Of a DNA stretch of 11,107 nt, positions 1 to 5,805 are shown one piece after another (position 1 is the stretch's first letter; each line of letters begins with the position of its first letter). Below the pieces are notes generated by a model. That model had not been told where the DNA came from and ran no database searches. It saw only the letters and a list, made by a program, of their open reading frames with translations. The stretch is from Gammaproteobacteria bacterium. GTDB taxonomy: Bacteria > Pseudomonadota > Gammaproteobacteria > UBA6429 > Thiohalophilaceae. The position numbers were made by a program, and so were the translations under genes. The stretch is from assembly GCA_024641445.1 (NCBI GenBank), contig JAHEDA010000066.1, positions 1-11,107 of the forward strand, given 5' to 3'.

Positions 1-1
1 T

Positions 2-505
2 TCCGTCGCAGTCAATCTCTCTGCACGACAGTTCCGTCAGAATGACCTGGTAGAGGTCGTCCAGCGAATACTCTATGAGACCGGCCTACCTGCGAACTTG
101 CTCGAGCTTGAAATCACCGAGTCCATCATCATGTACAACATCAACTCAGCAGAGAACATCATAAAGAAACTGCGAGATATAGGTGTTCGTATCGCACTGG
201 ATGATTTCGGCACCGGTTACTCCTCCTTGAGTTACCTCAAGACGTTCTCAATCCATAGTCTGAAGGTGGATCGCTCGTTTATTCGCGACATACCTGATAA
301 TGAGGATGACGCCGTTATCGTTCGATCAATATTGAGCCTGGGACACAGCCTTGGACTTCGCGTGGTAGCAGAGGGCGTCGAGACGGAGGAACAACTTGCC
401 TATCTACGGAATGAGGCCTGCGACGAGATTCAAGGTTATTTATTCAGCCGCCCCCTACCCGCCGCAGAATGCGAAAAGCTGCTGCAAGCGGGAAAGAAAC
501 TCTAA
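2..505 (+). CDS. EAL-domain cyclic-di-GMP phosphodiesterase, C-terminal part (5' end outside window)
   Basis: This is the last 167 codons of a protein that begins before the window. It covers most of an EAL domain, which hydrolyses the second messenger c-di-GMP to pGpG in the cytoplasm. Counting from the first visible codon, the family's metal and catalytic residues are present: N5 in VNLSARQF, E37 in LEITES, D67-D68 in DDFGTGYSSLSYL, K88 in KVDRSFI, E124 in AEGVET and Q144 in IQGYLFSRPLP. The EAL tripeptide itself would lie upstream and cannot be checked. With these residues intact the domain is probably active rather than a degenerate sensor. Such domains usually sit at the C-terminus behind PAS, GGDEF or membrane sensor domains, so the missing N-terminus will define the input signal. 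The gene converges on sfsA. A TTG at 98 could be read as a start but lies inside the domain, so it is not the real one. Confidence 0.93.
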   Translation, partial: SVAVNLSARQFRQNDLVEVVQRILYETGLPANLLELEITESIIMYNINSAENIIKKLRDIGVRIALDDFGTGYSSLSYLKTFSIHSLKVDRSFIRDIPDNEDDAVIVRSILSLGHSLGLRVVAEGVETEEQLAYLRNEACDEIQGYLFSRPLPAAECEKLLQAGKKL

Positions 506-540
506 ACAGCATCAGTTCAATCCTCACTGTAGTTTCTTTC
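492..540. repeat. Imperfect inverted repeat between convergent genes; possible bidirectional terminator
   Basis: GAAAGAAACT (492-501) is perfectly complementary to AGTTTCTTTC (531-540). After a four-base bulge (502-505) the pairing resumes with ACAG (506-509) against CTGT (527-530), leaving a 17-nt loop. The left arm overlaps the last codons and lies just before the stop codon of the EAL gene. The structure begins 15 nt past the sfsA stop on the other strand. That position fits termination of both converging transcripts. The stem is A/T-rich and has no separate U-tract, so strong intrinsic termination is uncertain. The repeat is seen directly; its function is inferred. Confidence 0.5.
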
Positions 541-555
541 AAAATTCGATCAGGT

Positions 556-1260
556 TCAGCACAGTACCTGTACCCGATCGAGTAAATAGATCTCGTCGGG
601 CGTCACCCGTGCGCAATACGCCAGGGCCTCTACGCCCCGCTCCACGGCCTCGTGCAGGGTTTTAGCGTACTCGGGATCAATCTGCTCAGCGGGACTGAAC
701 GTATTTATATCGTCGCGCTGAATACAATAAAAGATCACTGCCCGCTGTCCTTGCTGTACGACATGCATCAACTCGCGCAGGTGTTTTCGGCCACGCTCAC
801 TAACGGCATCAGGAAATACCGCCGCCCCTTGCTGAAGGCTGGCCGTGACGTTTTTGACCTCGACGTAACACTGCTTATTCCCATTTTCCAGCAATAGGTC
901 GATACGACTCCCTTCGAGGCCATACGGAACTTCGCGCCGGATAACATCATATCCTTGTAGCTCGGTGATTCGACCATTTGTAATGCCTTCTGTGACCAGA
1001 GTGGGGGGCAAGCCCGTGTGTACCCCCACCATGACTCTCGACGTTGTCTCGCTCATCTCCCATGTGTAACGATACTTACGTTTTGAGTTAAAGGTATCAC
1101 GCAACCAGATGCGTGTGCCGGGCTTTGCGCAACCGAGCATGGAGCCTGTATTCGGTGTGTGTACCGTCATTTCGCGGCCATCTGCCAGACGTACGTCGGC
1201 GAGAAAGCGTTTGTAGCGACGCAGCAAGATTGCCGGTATCAGGGGCGGTGAGATCTTCAT
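556..1260 (-). CDS. sfsA: SfsA family protein (sugar fermentation stimulation protein homologue)
   Basis: The 234-residue product has the same length as E. coli SfsA. Family blocks are clear: HTPNTGSM (34-41), SRIDLLLE (118-125), CYVEVKNVT (131-139), FPDAVSERGRKHLREL (149-164) and RAVIFYCIQR (173-182). D121 and the E134-V-K136 pair have the spacing of a PD-(D/E)xK nuclease-fold active site, which this family is thought to contain. E. coli SfsA binds DNA and was named for raising maltose metabolism when overexpressed; its true cellular role is unsettled. The start is 20 nt after the relA stop on the same strand, so the two are probably one transcript. No strong Shine-Dalgarno sequence precedes the ATG, which suggests translational coupling to relA. 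In E. coli sfsA instead neighbours dksA, whose product is the RNA polymerase partner of ppGpp. Family assignment is firm and molecular function is not. Confidence 0.94.
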   Translation of the reverse strand: MKISPPLIPAILLRRYKRFLADVRLADGREMTVHTPNTGSMLGCAKPGTRIWLRDTFNSKRKYRYTWEMSETTSRVMVGVHTGLPPTLVTEGITNGRITELQGYDVIRREVPYGLEGSRIDLLLENGNKQCYVEVKNVTASLQQGAAVFPDAVSERGRKHLRELMHVVQQGQRAVIFYCIQRDDINTFSPAEQIDPEYAKTLHEAVERGVEALAYCARVTPDEIYLLDRVQVLC

Positions 1261-1280
1261 TTCTGAAGCAGGACTATCGC

Positions 1281-3497
1281 TCAGGCATCAACGCGGGTCA
1301 CTTCCATGACATTATTAACCAGACTGATACGATTCAGCACCCGGCTTAATTGGCCAATATCATTGACTTCCAGGGTGAGTCGCATGCGCGCCGAGTTACT
1401 TGTCTTGATGGATTTTGTCTCCACCGAGGTAACATTTACATCCTCCGTACTTAACACCGTAATGATGTCACGCAGGAGATTGCGTCTATCGATAGCATCA
1501 ACCAGGATGACAACAGGATAACTATTGCTCCGATGAGAGCTCGTCCAATCGACATCAATCAGACGGGCACGCCTGGTACCGTCCATTTTCAGGATATTAC
1601 GGCAATCTCGTCGATGAATCGTAACCCCACGTCCGCGGGTGATGAACCCTATAATATTGTCCCCAGGTGCCGGATGACAGCACTTGCCCATATTGGTCAA
1701 GAGATTACCGACCCCCTGGATATGGATATCGTCGCGAGGGCTGGTATCGCTCCGTGCGGCAGGCAACACCGGCTCCGTTTCGACTATGGGCGTCACGATC
1801 TCCTGCAAAACCGAGGCAATCTGTGTGGAGGTCAAATCACCACGACCCAGTGCAGCAAGAAAATCATCCACGGATGCGAAGGATAGTCGCTCCGCCAGGG
1901 TCTGGTGATTGACCTCCGCGACACCCAAACGGCGTAACTCGCGTTCCAGTGCCGCACGACCGGAGGTGATACTGATACCCTGGTCCTGTTGCTTGAACCA
2001 GGCCCGAACCTTGGCCCGTGCACGTGAAGTCTTGAGATACCCCAATTGCACATTCAACCAGTCACGACTCGGTCGGCTATGGCGTGTTGTCAATACCTCT
2101 ACCTGCTCACCACTCTTTAACTCATAAGTGAGCGTGACCATACGACCATTGATTCGGGCACCACGACAACGATGACCAACCTCGGTATGGATGTGATAGG
2201 CAAAGTCGAGCGGTGTCGCCCCCTGTTGCAGGTCCACGACATCACCCTGCGGGGTCAAGACATAGACACGATCCTGGAATACCTCAGATTTGAAACGGTC
2301 GATAAAATCACCCGCGTCAACTGACTCATCTTTCCAGTCGAGGAGTTGTCGCAACCAGACGATCTTCTGTTCATATCCCTTGTCGTGTTTGCCACCCTCC
2401 TTATATCTCCAGTGGGCGGCAACGCCGAGCTCGGCGTGCTCATGCATTTCACGCGTGCGTATCTGCACCTCCAGGGTTTTGCCTCCAGGGCCAATCACTG
2501 CGGTATGGATCGATTGGTAATTATTTTCCTTGGGCGTGGCAATATAGTCGTCGAATTCCTTTGGAATGTGTCGCCACAGGCTGTGCACCACACCCAGTGC
2601 GGTGTAGCAATCACGTTTTTCATCGACAATTATTCGTAGCGCACGTACATCATAGAGTTCGTGAAAGCCGAGATGCTTGCGTTGCATCTTGCGCCAGATG
2701 CTATAGAGGTGCTTGGGGCGACCCGTGACCTCGGACTTGATCCCCATGCGTCCGAGTTCGCGCAACAAGGTCTGCTTGCCCTGCTCGATATAGCCCTCGC
2801 GATCAATTCGGCGTTCATCTAAAAATTGTGCGATCTGCTTGTACTTAACCGGCTCCATGTAGCGGAAGGAAAGGTCTTCCAGCTCCCACTTTATCTGCCA
2901 GATACCCAATCGATTTGCCAGCGGTGCGTAGATGTCGAGAGTCTCGCGGGCGATACGGCGTTGCTTGATCTCTGTCAGGTGTTTGAGTGTGCGCATGTTG
3001 TGCAGGCGATCGGCGAGTTTGATCAGGACCACGCGTACATCTTCCGCCATCGCCAATAGGAGTTTGCGCAAGCTCTCCGCTTGATGGGTCTCTTTGCGCC
3101 CACCGCCGGTAAGATTGACGGCCTGGTTATCAATCAGGCTCATTTTGGTGACTCCATCCACCAGACGTGCCACGACCGGGCCAAACTGCTGGGTGATATC
3201 GACCAGGCTAATCTCGGTATCTTCTACCACGTCGTGCAGAATGGCGGCGGCTATCGCCTCCGGGTCAAGATGAAGTCCAACCAGAATGTCCGCAACGGCC
3301 ACGGAGTGATTGATGTAGGGCTCACCCGATGCACGCTGTTGATGGGTATGCGCCTCTTCGGCCAGCTTGAAGGCACGCCAGATCATATTTGTCTCGGCGC
3401 TGTCCTGACTCTTAAAGCCAAGGGCGGCCAACCACTCGGCGACACCCTCGGGGCTGACGAGATTTTGCAGACTGAGTTGTGAGCTTACCTGTACCAT
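1281..3497 (-). CDS. relA: RelA-type (p)ppGpp synthetase with an intact-looking HD hydrolase domain
   Basis: This 738-residue RelA/SpoT homologue transfers pyrophosphate from ATP to GTP or GDP to make the stringent-response alarmone. Domains in order: HD hydrolase (about 45-200), synthetase (about 255-365), TGS (about 408-467), a helical and Zn-finger-like stretch with C606-C607 and C632, and an ACT domain (about 660-738). The synthetase carries EFDD (314-317), the acidic EXDD signature of ribosome-activated RelA, not the RXKD of SpoT/Rel. Length, the N-terminus MVQV and the blocks PLANRLGI, GRPKHLYSIWRKMQ and GVAAHWRYKEG also match RelA. RelA of E. coli and Pseudomonas has a decayed HD domain. 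Here R55, H64, H88-D89, E92-D93, D163 and N167 are all present, as in active Rel hydrolases, so the enzyme may be bifunctional. The leader has no strong Shine-Dalgarno near the ATG. sfsA follows 20 nt downstream. A spoT-like label is the alternative. Confidence 0.93.
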   Translation of the reverse strand: MVQVSSQLSLQNLVSPEGVAEWLAALGFKSQDSAETNMIWRAFKLAEEAHTHQQRASGEPYINHSVAVADILVGLHLDPEAIAAAILHDVVEDTEISLVDITQQFGPVVARLVDGVTKMSLIDNQAVNLTGGGRKETHQAESLRKLLLAMAEDVRVVLIKLADRLHNMRTLKHLTEIKQRRIARETLDIYAPLANRLGIWQIKWELEDLSFRYMEPVKYKQIAQFLDERRIDREGYIEQGKQTLLRELGRMGIKSEVTGRPKHLYSIWRKMQRKHLGFHELYDVRALRIIVDEKRDCYTALGVVHSLWRHIPKEFDDYIATPKENNYQSIHTAVIGPGGKTLEVQIRTREMHEHAELGVAAHWRYKEGGKHDKGYEQKIVWLRQLLDWKDESVDAGDFIDRFKSEVFQDRVYVLTPQGDVVDLQQGATPLDFAYHIHTEVGHRCRGARINGRMVTLTYELKSGEQVEVLTTRHSRPSRDWLNVQLGYLKTSRARAKVRAWFKQQDQGISITSGRAALERELRRLGVAEVNHQTLAERLSFASVDDFLAALGRGDLTSTQIASVLQEIVTPIVETEPVLPAARSDTSPRDDIHIQGVGNLLTNMGKCCHPAPGDNIIGFITRGRGVTIHRRDCRNILKMDGTRRARLIDVDWTSSHRSNSYPVVILVDAIDRRNLLRDIITVLSTEDVNVTSVETKSIKTSNSARMRLTLEVNDIGQLSRVLNRISLVNNVMEVTRVDA

Positions 3498-3514
3498 AGT
3501 GCCATTCTGTTTTG

Positions 3515-3530
3515 CGCCTTTGTTGAGGCG
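3515..3530 (-). other. Short hairpin in the relA leader
   Basis: In the relA transcript, CGCCT and AGGCG form a 5-bp GC-rich stem around a six-base loop (CAACAA), ending 17 nt before the relA ATG. The downstream arm contains the only purine-rich AAAGG stretch near the start, although that lies about 19 nt from the ATG, too far for a normal Shine-Dalgarno. A regulatory role is speculative; the pairing itself is plain. Confidence 0.3.
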
Positions 3531-3624
3531 AAATCAAGCCTCTCGTTTCCAGCCGATGTCTCATCCGATATTACTGGGGTGGGGGATGAGTTTGGAATCT
3601 TCCACACCCTCGGACATTGCGGGT

Positions 3625-3659
3625 TGCCAAAAACAATAAAATAGGTTAGGTTTTTGGCA
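3625..3659. promoter_or_regulatory. Inverted repeat TGCCAAAAAC-N15-GTTTTTGGCA, candidate operator
   Basis: Two perfect 10-bp arms (3625-3634 and 3650-3659) flank a 15-base A/T-rich spacer. The right arm contains the -35-like TTGGCA of the plus-strand promoter, so a dimeric regulator bound here would block or modulate RNA polymerase at the exported-protein/aguA unit. It could also act on the divergent relA. The stem is too A/T-rich and wrongly placed for a terminator. The repeat is seen directly, while the regulator is unknown. Confidence 0.55.
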
Positions 3660-3681
3660 TAAGCTATTGATAGATTATAGT
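3654..3681 (+). promoter_or_regulatory. Sigma70-like promoter for the exported-protein gene and aguA
   Basis: TTGGCA (3654-3659) and TATAGT (3676-3681) each match the -35 and -10 consensus at five of six positions and are 16 bp apart. Transcription would begin near 3688, giving a leader of about 35 nt before the ATG at 3723. The TTG at 3708 would be only about 20 nt from that start. The spacing and the matches are visible; activity is inferred. Confidence 0.55.
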
Positions 3682-3709
3682 TTATACACCAGAATCTCTA
3701 TACCGTATT

Positions 3710-3713
3710 GAGG
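3710..3713 (+). promoter_or_regulatory. Shine-Dalgarno GAGG that fixes the start at 3723
   Basis: GAGG ends 9 nt before the ATG at 3723. The longer frame would start at a TTG (3708) that overlaps this GAGG, with no ribosome-binding site of its own. Starting at 3723 also gives a clean signal peptide, so the shorter protein is preferred. Confidence 0.65.
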
Positions 3714-3722
3714 ATATCGAAC

Positions 3723-4238
3723 ATGCGCCACGGTTTAACCTCCTTGTTCCTGGTTGCAGGAGTAGCCTTAGCCCCCGTTTTTGGCGAAACCCTCAACACG
3801 CCCGCCAGCCAGGTCGAGTCTGCCGCGACAATCGAACCACTGGCCGAAACTGTTGTGGAGGGAGATGTAAAAGACGAGTCAATGCCCCCCCCCACACCCG
3901 AGGCTGCTGTACCCGCTCCAGATGAACCTATGGCCCCTTCCAGCCCAGCGGCCGGTGCACCAACTGCTGAACCCGCGGCCCCTCTCAACCCCGAGTCCGA
4001 CGTGCCTCTCAGAGCCACAACTAAACCACTCGCAATCCCGTCGCCACCTGTCGCCAAGACCCTTAATATGCCCGGTCGGTCCATGACGATGGAGGCCGTT
4101 GAGTCAAAATTTGGCACACCGCAACGCAAACACGATGCCGTGGGAATTCCTCCCATCAGCCGCTGGGATTACGCCGATTATTCGGTCTTTTTTGAGAATA
4201 ATCTGGTCATCGACAGCGTCGCACACCAGGACCCATAG
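3723..4238 (+). CDS. Exported Pro/Ala-rich protein with a BamE/SmpA-like C-terminal segment
   Basis: I do not recognise a named gene. From the ATG at 3723 the product has 171 residues. Residues 1-21 look like a Sec signal peptide (MRHG, a hydrophobic run, then a probable cut near VFG|E). Residues about 50-110 are rich in Pro, Ala and Glu, probably a flexible periplasmic spacer. The C-terminus (about 120-171) is the conserved-looking part: MTMEAVESKFGTP, PPISRWDYADYSVFFE and VIDSV. This pattern of a helix, a G-x-P turn and then a W-Y strand resembles BamE/SmpA-type small envelope domains; that resemblance is my inference. There is no lipobox cysteine. Nine consecutive C bases encode P55-P57, a possible slippage site. 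aguA starts 9 nt after the stop, so the two are probably cotranscribed, although no functional link to agmatine is evident. Confidence 0.8.
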   Translation: MRHGLTSLFLVAGVALAPVFGETLNTPASQVESAATIEPLAETVVEGDVKDESMPPPTPEAAVPAPDEPMAPSSPAAGAPTAEPAAPLNPESDVPLRATTKPLAIPSPPVAKTLNMPGRSMTMEAVESKFGTPQRKHDAVGIPPISRWDYADYSVFFENNLVIDSVAHQDP

Positions 4239-4247
4239 TCCACCCGC

Positions 4248-5291
4248 ATGAATAAACTAATACCCCGACTCCCAGCCGAATGGGAGCCGCAGAGCGGCGT
4301 CATGCTCACATGGCCACACCCCCTGGGCGATTGGGCCCCATTTTTATCCGAGGTTGAACCCGTCTATGTGCGCATCGCCTGCGCCATTCTGGAAAGGGAA
4401 GATCTTTTAGTCGTCGCACACGACGAGGGCCATCGTCACCACATCAAAGACTTATTGCTGCGTAACGACGCCAAGCTTTCAGGTCTACACCTGTATGTCC
4501 TGCCAAGCAATGACAGCTGGAGCCGCGACCACGGCCCTATTACCATTTATCAGGGTGAGCAGCCACGATTACTCGATTTTATCTTCAACGGTTGGGGTGG
4601 GAAATTTGACGCTTCACTCGACACCCAAATCAATCAAGGACTAAGTAAGCTGGGCGCGTTTCAGGGTGCAGAAATGGATAGCCTCGCGGTCATCATGGAG
4701 GGTGGCAGCATTGATACTGATGGCCATGGGACCCTGCTCACCACCCGTCACTGCCTGATGACACCGACACGCAATCCCCGCATGTCACAGCGTGACTGGG
4801 AAACGATGTTTGCTGAGCACATGGGGATCACCCGCGTTTTGTGGTTGAGTGAAGGAAAACTGGAGGGGGATGATACAGACAGCCATATCGATATGCTGGC
4901 GCGTTTCTGTAACCCGACAACCATCGCCTACAGTACCTGTGATGACCCTCAAGACCCTCACTACCAACCCTTGCAGCGGATGTTGCAAGAGTTGGAGGCC
5001 TTCCACACCCCAGACGGGCAGCCCTACGAATTGATCCCGCTCCCCATCCCCACCGCCATTCTGAGTGACGAGGGCAAACGCCTGCCGGGCAGCTATGCCA
5101 ATTTTCTTATTATAAACGGTGCCGTGTTATTACCGATTTATGGCGACGAACATGATGAGATCGCGGTTTCTCGCATCACGGCCTGCTTCCCTCGGCACAA
5201 AGTGATCCCCATTAATTGTCGTCCACTCATTCACCAATATGGCAGTCTGCACTGTATTACCATGCAGCTACCGAAAGGGACCTTGAGCTAG
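4248..5291 (+). CDS. aguA: Agmatine deiminase
   Basis: This 347-residue enzyme hydrolyses agmatine to N-carbamoylputrescine and ammonia, the first step of the arginine-decarboxylase route to putrescine. It belongs to the porphyromonas-type peptidyl-arginine deiminase family (guanidino-modifying fold, cytoplasmic). Signature blocks run in order: WEPQSGVMLTWP (12-23), DSWSRDHGP with D94, MEGGSIDTDGHGTLLTT with E151, RNPRMSQ, DDTDSHIDMLARF with H213, GSYANFLIIN, and the C-terminal GSLHCITMQ with the nucleophile C336. The DDTDSHID variant, with Ser in place of the commoner Gly, also occurs in Helicobacter-type agmatine deiminases. The start codon lies 9 nt after the previous stop without a clear Shine-Dalgarno, so translational coupling is likely. 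The stop codon lies 2 bp from the converging lipoprotein gene, so the transcripts should overlap. The partner gene aguB is downstream but in a separate unit. Confidence 0.95.
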   Translation: MNKLIPRLPAEWEPQSGVMLTWPHPLGDWAPFLSEVEPVYVRIACAILEREDLLVVAHDEGHRHHIKDLLLRNDAKLSGLHLYVLPSNDSWSRDHGPITIYQGEQPRLLDFIFNGWGGKFDASLDTQINQGLSKLGAFQGAEMDSLAVIMEGGSIDTDGHGTLLTTRHCLMTPTRNPRMSQRDWETMFAEHMGITRVLWLSEGKLEGDDTDSHIDMLARFCNPTTIAYSTCDDPQDPHYQPLQRMLQELEAFHTPDGQPYELIPLPIPTAILSDEGKRLPGSYANFLIINGAVLLPIYGDEHDEIAVSRITACFPRHKVIPINCRPLIHQYGSLHCITMQLPKGTLS

Positions 5292-5293
5292 CC

Positions 5294-5692
5294 TTACTTG
5301 AACGTCGGAAATGGTGAGGTGATTGACCAACTCTTTTTCAGCGGGTCGTATTCCCACTTTTGTTCATCGATAAAGGTCCTTTCCACCGCCTCGGCTTCGT
5401 TGAAATAACGTATTTCGACATACTGTTTGGCGGAAGCAAGATCAGGAGAGATGGTGCTGTTCAGGCTGGAATACGATGATATCTTGATCTCACGCAGCCT
5501 CGCCATGACCGTCGGGTCAAATTCACTGCTGGCCTTGTGCATAGACTGGGCATAGGCGTATTCACCCCAACGCAGGGCCATTTCATAATTCTTCATGGAC
5601 TGATCCAGGGCCTCAACCTCCGTCTGGGTAGTGGCGCAGGCGCTCAACACTAGCAATGTTAAGAGCACGATGAATTGTCGTGTTCGGATCAT
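5294..5692 (-). CDS. Small outer-membrane lipoprotein of unknown function
   Basis: The 132-residue product starts with a type II signal peptide: MIRTR, a hydrophobic run, and the lipobox LSAC with C19 as the lipidated cysteine. Residue +2 is Ala, not Asp, which by the usual rule favours sorting to the outer membrane. The mature part (about 25-132) begins with a helical stretch, EALDQSMKNYEMALRWGEYA. It continues with a segment ending in FIDEQKWEYDPLKKSW, similar in feel to small NTF2-like or cystatin-like periplasmic domains, though I cannot confirm that. A strong GAGGGA lies 6 nt before the ATG. The gene is antisense within the agu region: 2 bp tail-to-tail with aguA and head-to-head with aguB. 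I recognise the general pattern of an uncharacterised gammaproteobacterial lipoprotein but no named family. Confidence 0.85.
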   Translation of the reverse strand: MIRTRQFIVLLTLLVLSACATTQTEVEALDQSMKNYEMALRWGEYAYAQSMHKASSEFDPTVMARLREIKISSYSSLNSTISPDLASAKQYVEIRYFNEAEAVERTFIDEQKWEYDPLKKSWSITSPFPTFK

Positions 5693-5713
5693 GATTGTTC
5701 CCTCAATTACAGC

Positions 5714-5730
5714 TATGATAGGCCATCATA
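5714..5730. promoter_or_regulatory. Dyad TATGAT-N5-ATCATA between the lipoprotein gene and aguB
   Basis: The sequence TATGATAGGCCATCATA has perfect 6-bp arms around a five-base centre, placed 22 nt upstream of the lipoprotein ATG. Each strand reads TATGAT, a five-of-six match to a -10 box, so it could be an operator, a -10 element for either gene, or both. I could not find a good -35 at 16-18 bp on either strand. The symmetry is certain and the role is inferred. Confidence 0.4.
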
Positions 5731-5747
5731 CAGTGCTGAACCGTATT

Positions 5748-5766
5748 TGGCATCAGGCCCATGCCA
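5748..5766. promoter_or_regulatory. Dyad TGGCAT-N7-ATGCCA upstream of aguB
   Basis: Perfect 6-bp arms (5748-5753 and 5761-5766) surround a seven-base spacer. A -10-like TATACT follows at 5773-5778, so the dyad occupies the place where a -35 box would be. The only -35-like hexamer, TTGGCA (5747-5752), is 20 bp from that -10, too far for a normal promoter. The half-site TTTGGCAT (5746-5753) also occurs at 3653-3660 in the aguA promoter dyad. A shared regulator is possible, but an 8-base match between two such regions is expected about once by chance. Confidence 0.35.
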
Positions 5767-5805
5767 CTGCGCTATACTCAGCCAAACCATACGAACCATC
5801 CAGAC

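Larger units (their letters stand above)
3498..3722. other. Divergent intergenic region, relA versus the exported-protein/aguA unit
   Basis: These 225 bases separate two divergent units and must hold both promoters. The plus-strand promoter and the dyad overlapping it are listed separately. For relA, the best minus-strand -10-like match is TAATAT (complement of about 3569-3574), with only a poor -35, so I do not assign it. A weak 7-bp inverted repeat, CTCATCC (3560-3566) with GGATGAG (3584-3590), lies close to it and could arise by chance. No gene-sized reading frame with a credible start is visible. Confidence 0.6.

Noticed and set aside
3560..3590. 7-bp inverted repeat CTCATCC/GGATGAG
   Set aside because: Short arms with a 17-base spacer are expected by chance in a region of this size, and no well-formed promoter is attached.
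3655..3670. TGGCAT followed by ATTGA as a sigma54 promoter
   Set aside because: The spacing between the GG and the expected GC elements is off by one and the second element lacks the GC. The sigma70 reading of the same site fits better.
3708..3722. TTG start five codons upstream in the exported-protein gene
   Set aside because: The Shine-Dalgarno GAGG overlaps this codon and serves the ATG at 3723, which also gives a cleaner signal peptide.
3698..4156. 152-codon minus-strand open frame rich in Gly, Ala and Ser
   Set aside because: It is the mirror of the Pro/Ala-rich spacer of the exported protein. GC-rich low-complexity sequence opens the opposite strand, and there is no signal peptide, Shine-Dalgarno or recognisable domain.
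5761..5805. 15-residue upstream extension of AguB
   Set aside because: The extra residues have no family similarity, the ATG lies inside a dyad, and a -10-like TATACT at 5773-5778 would put the transcript start after it.
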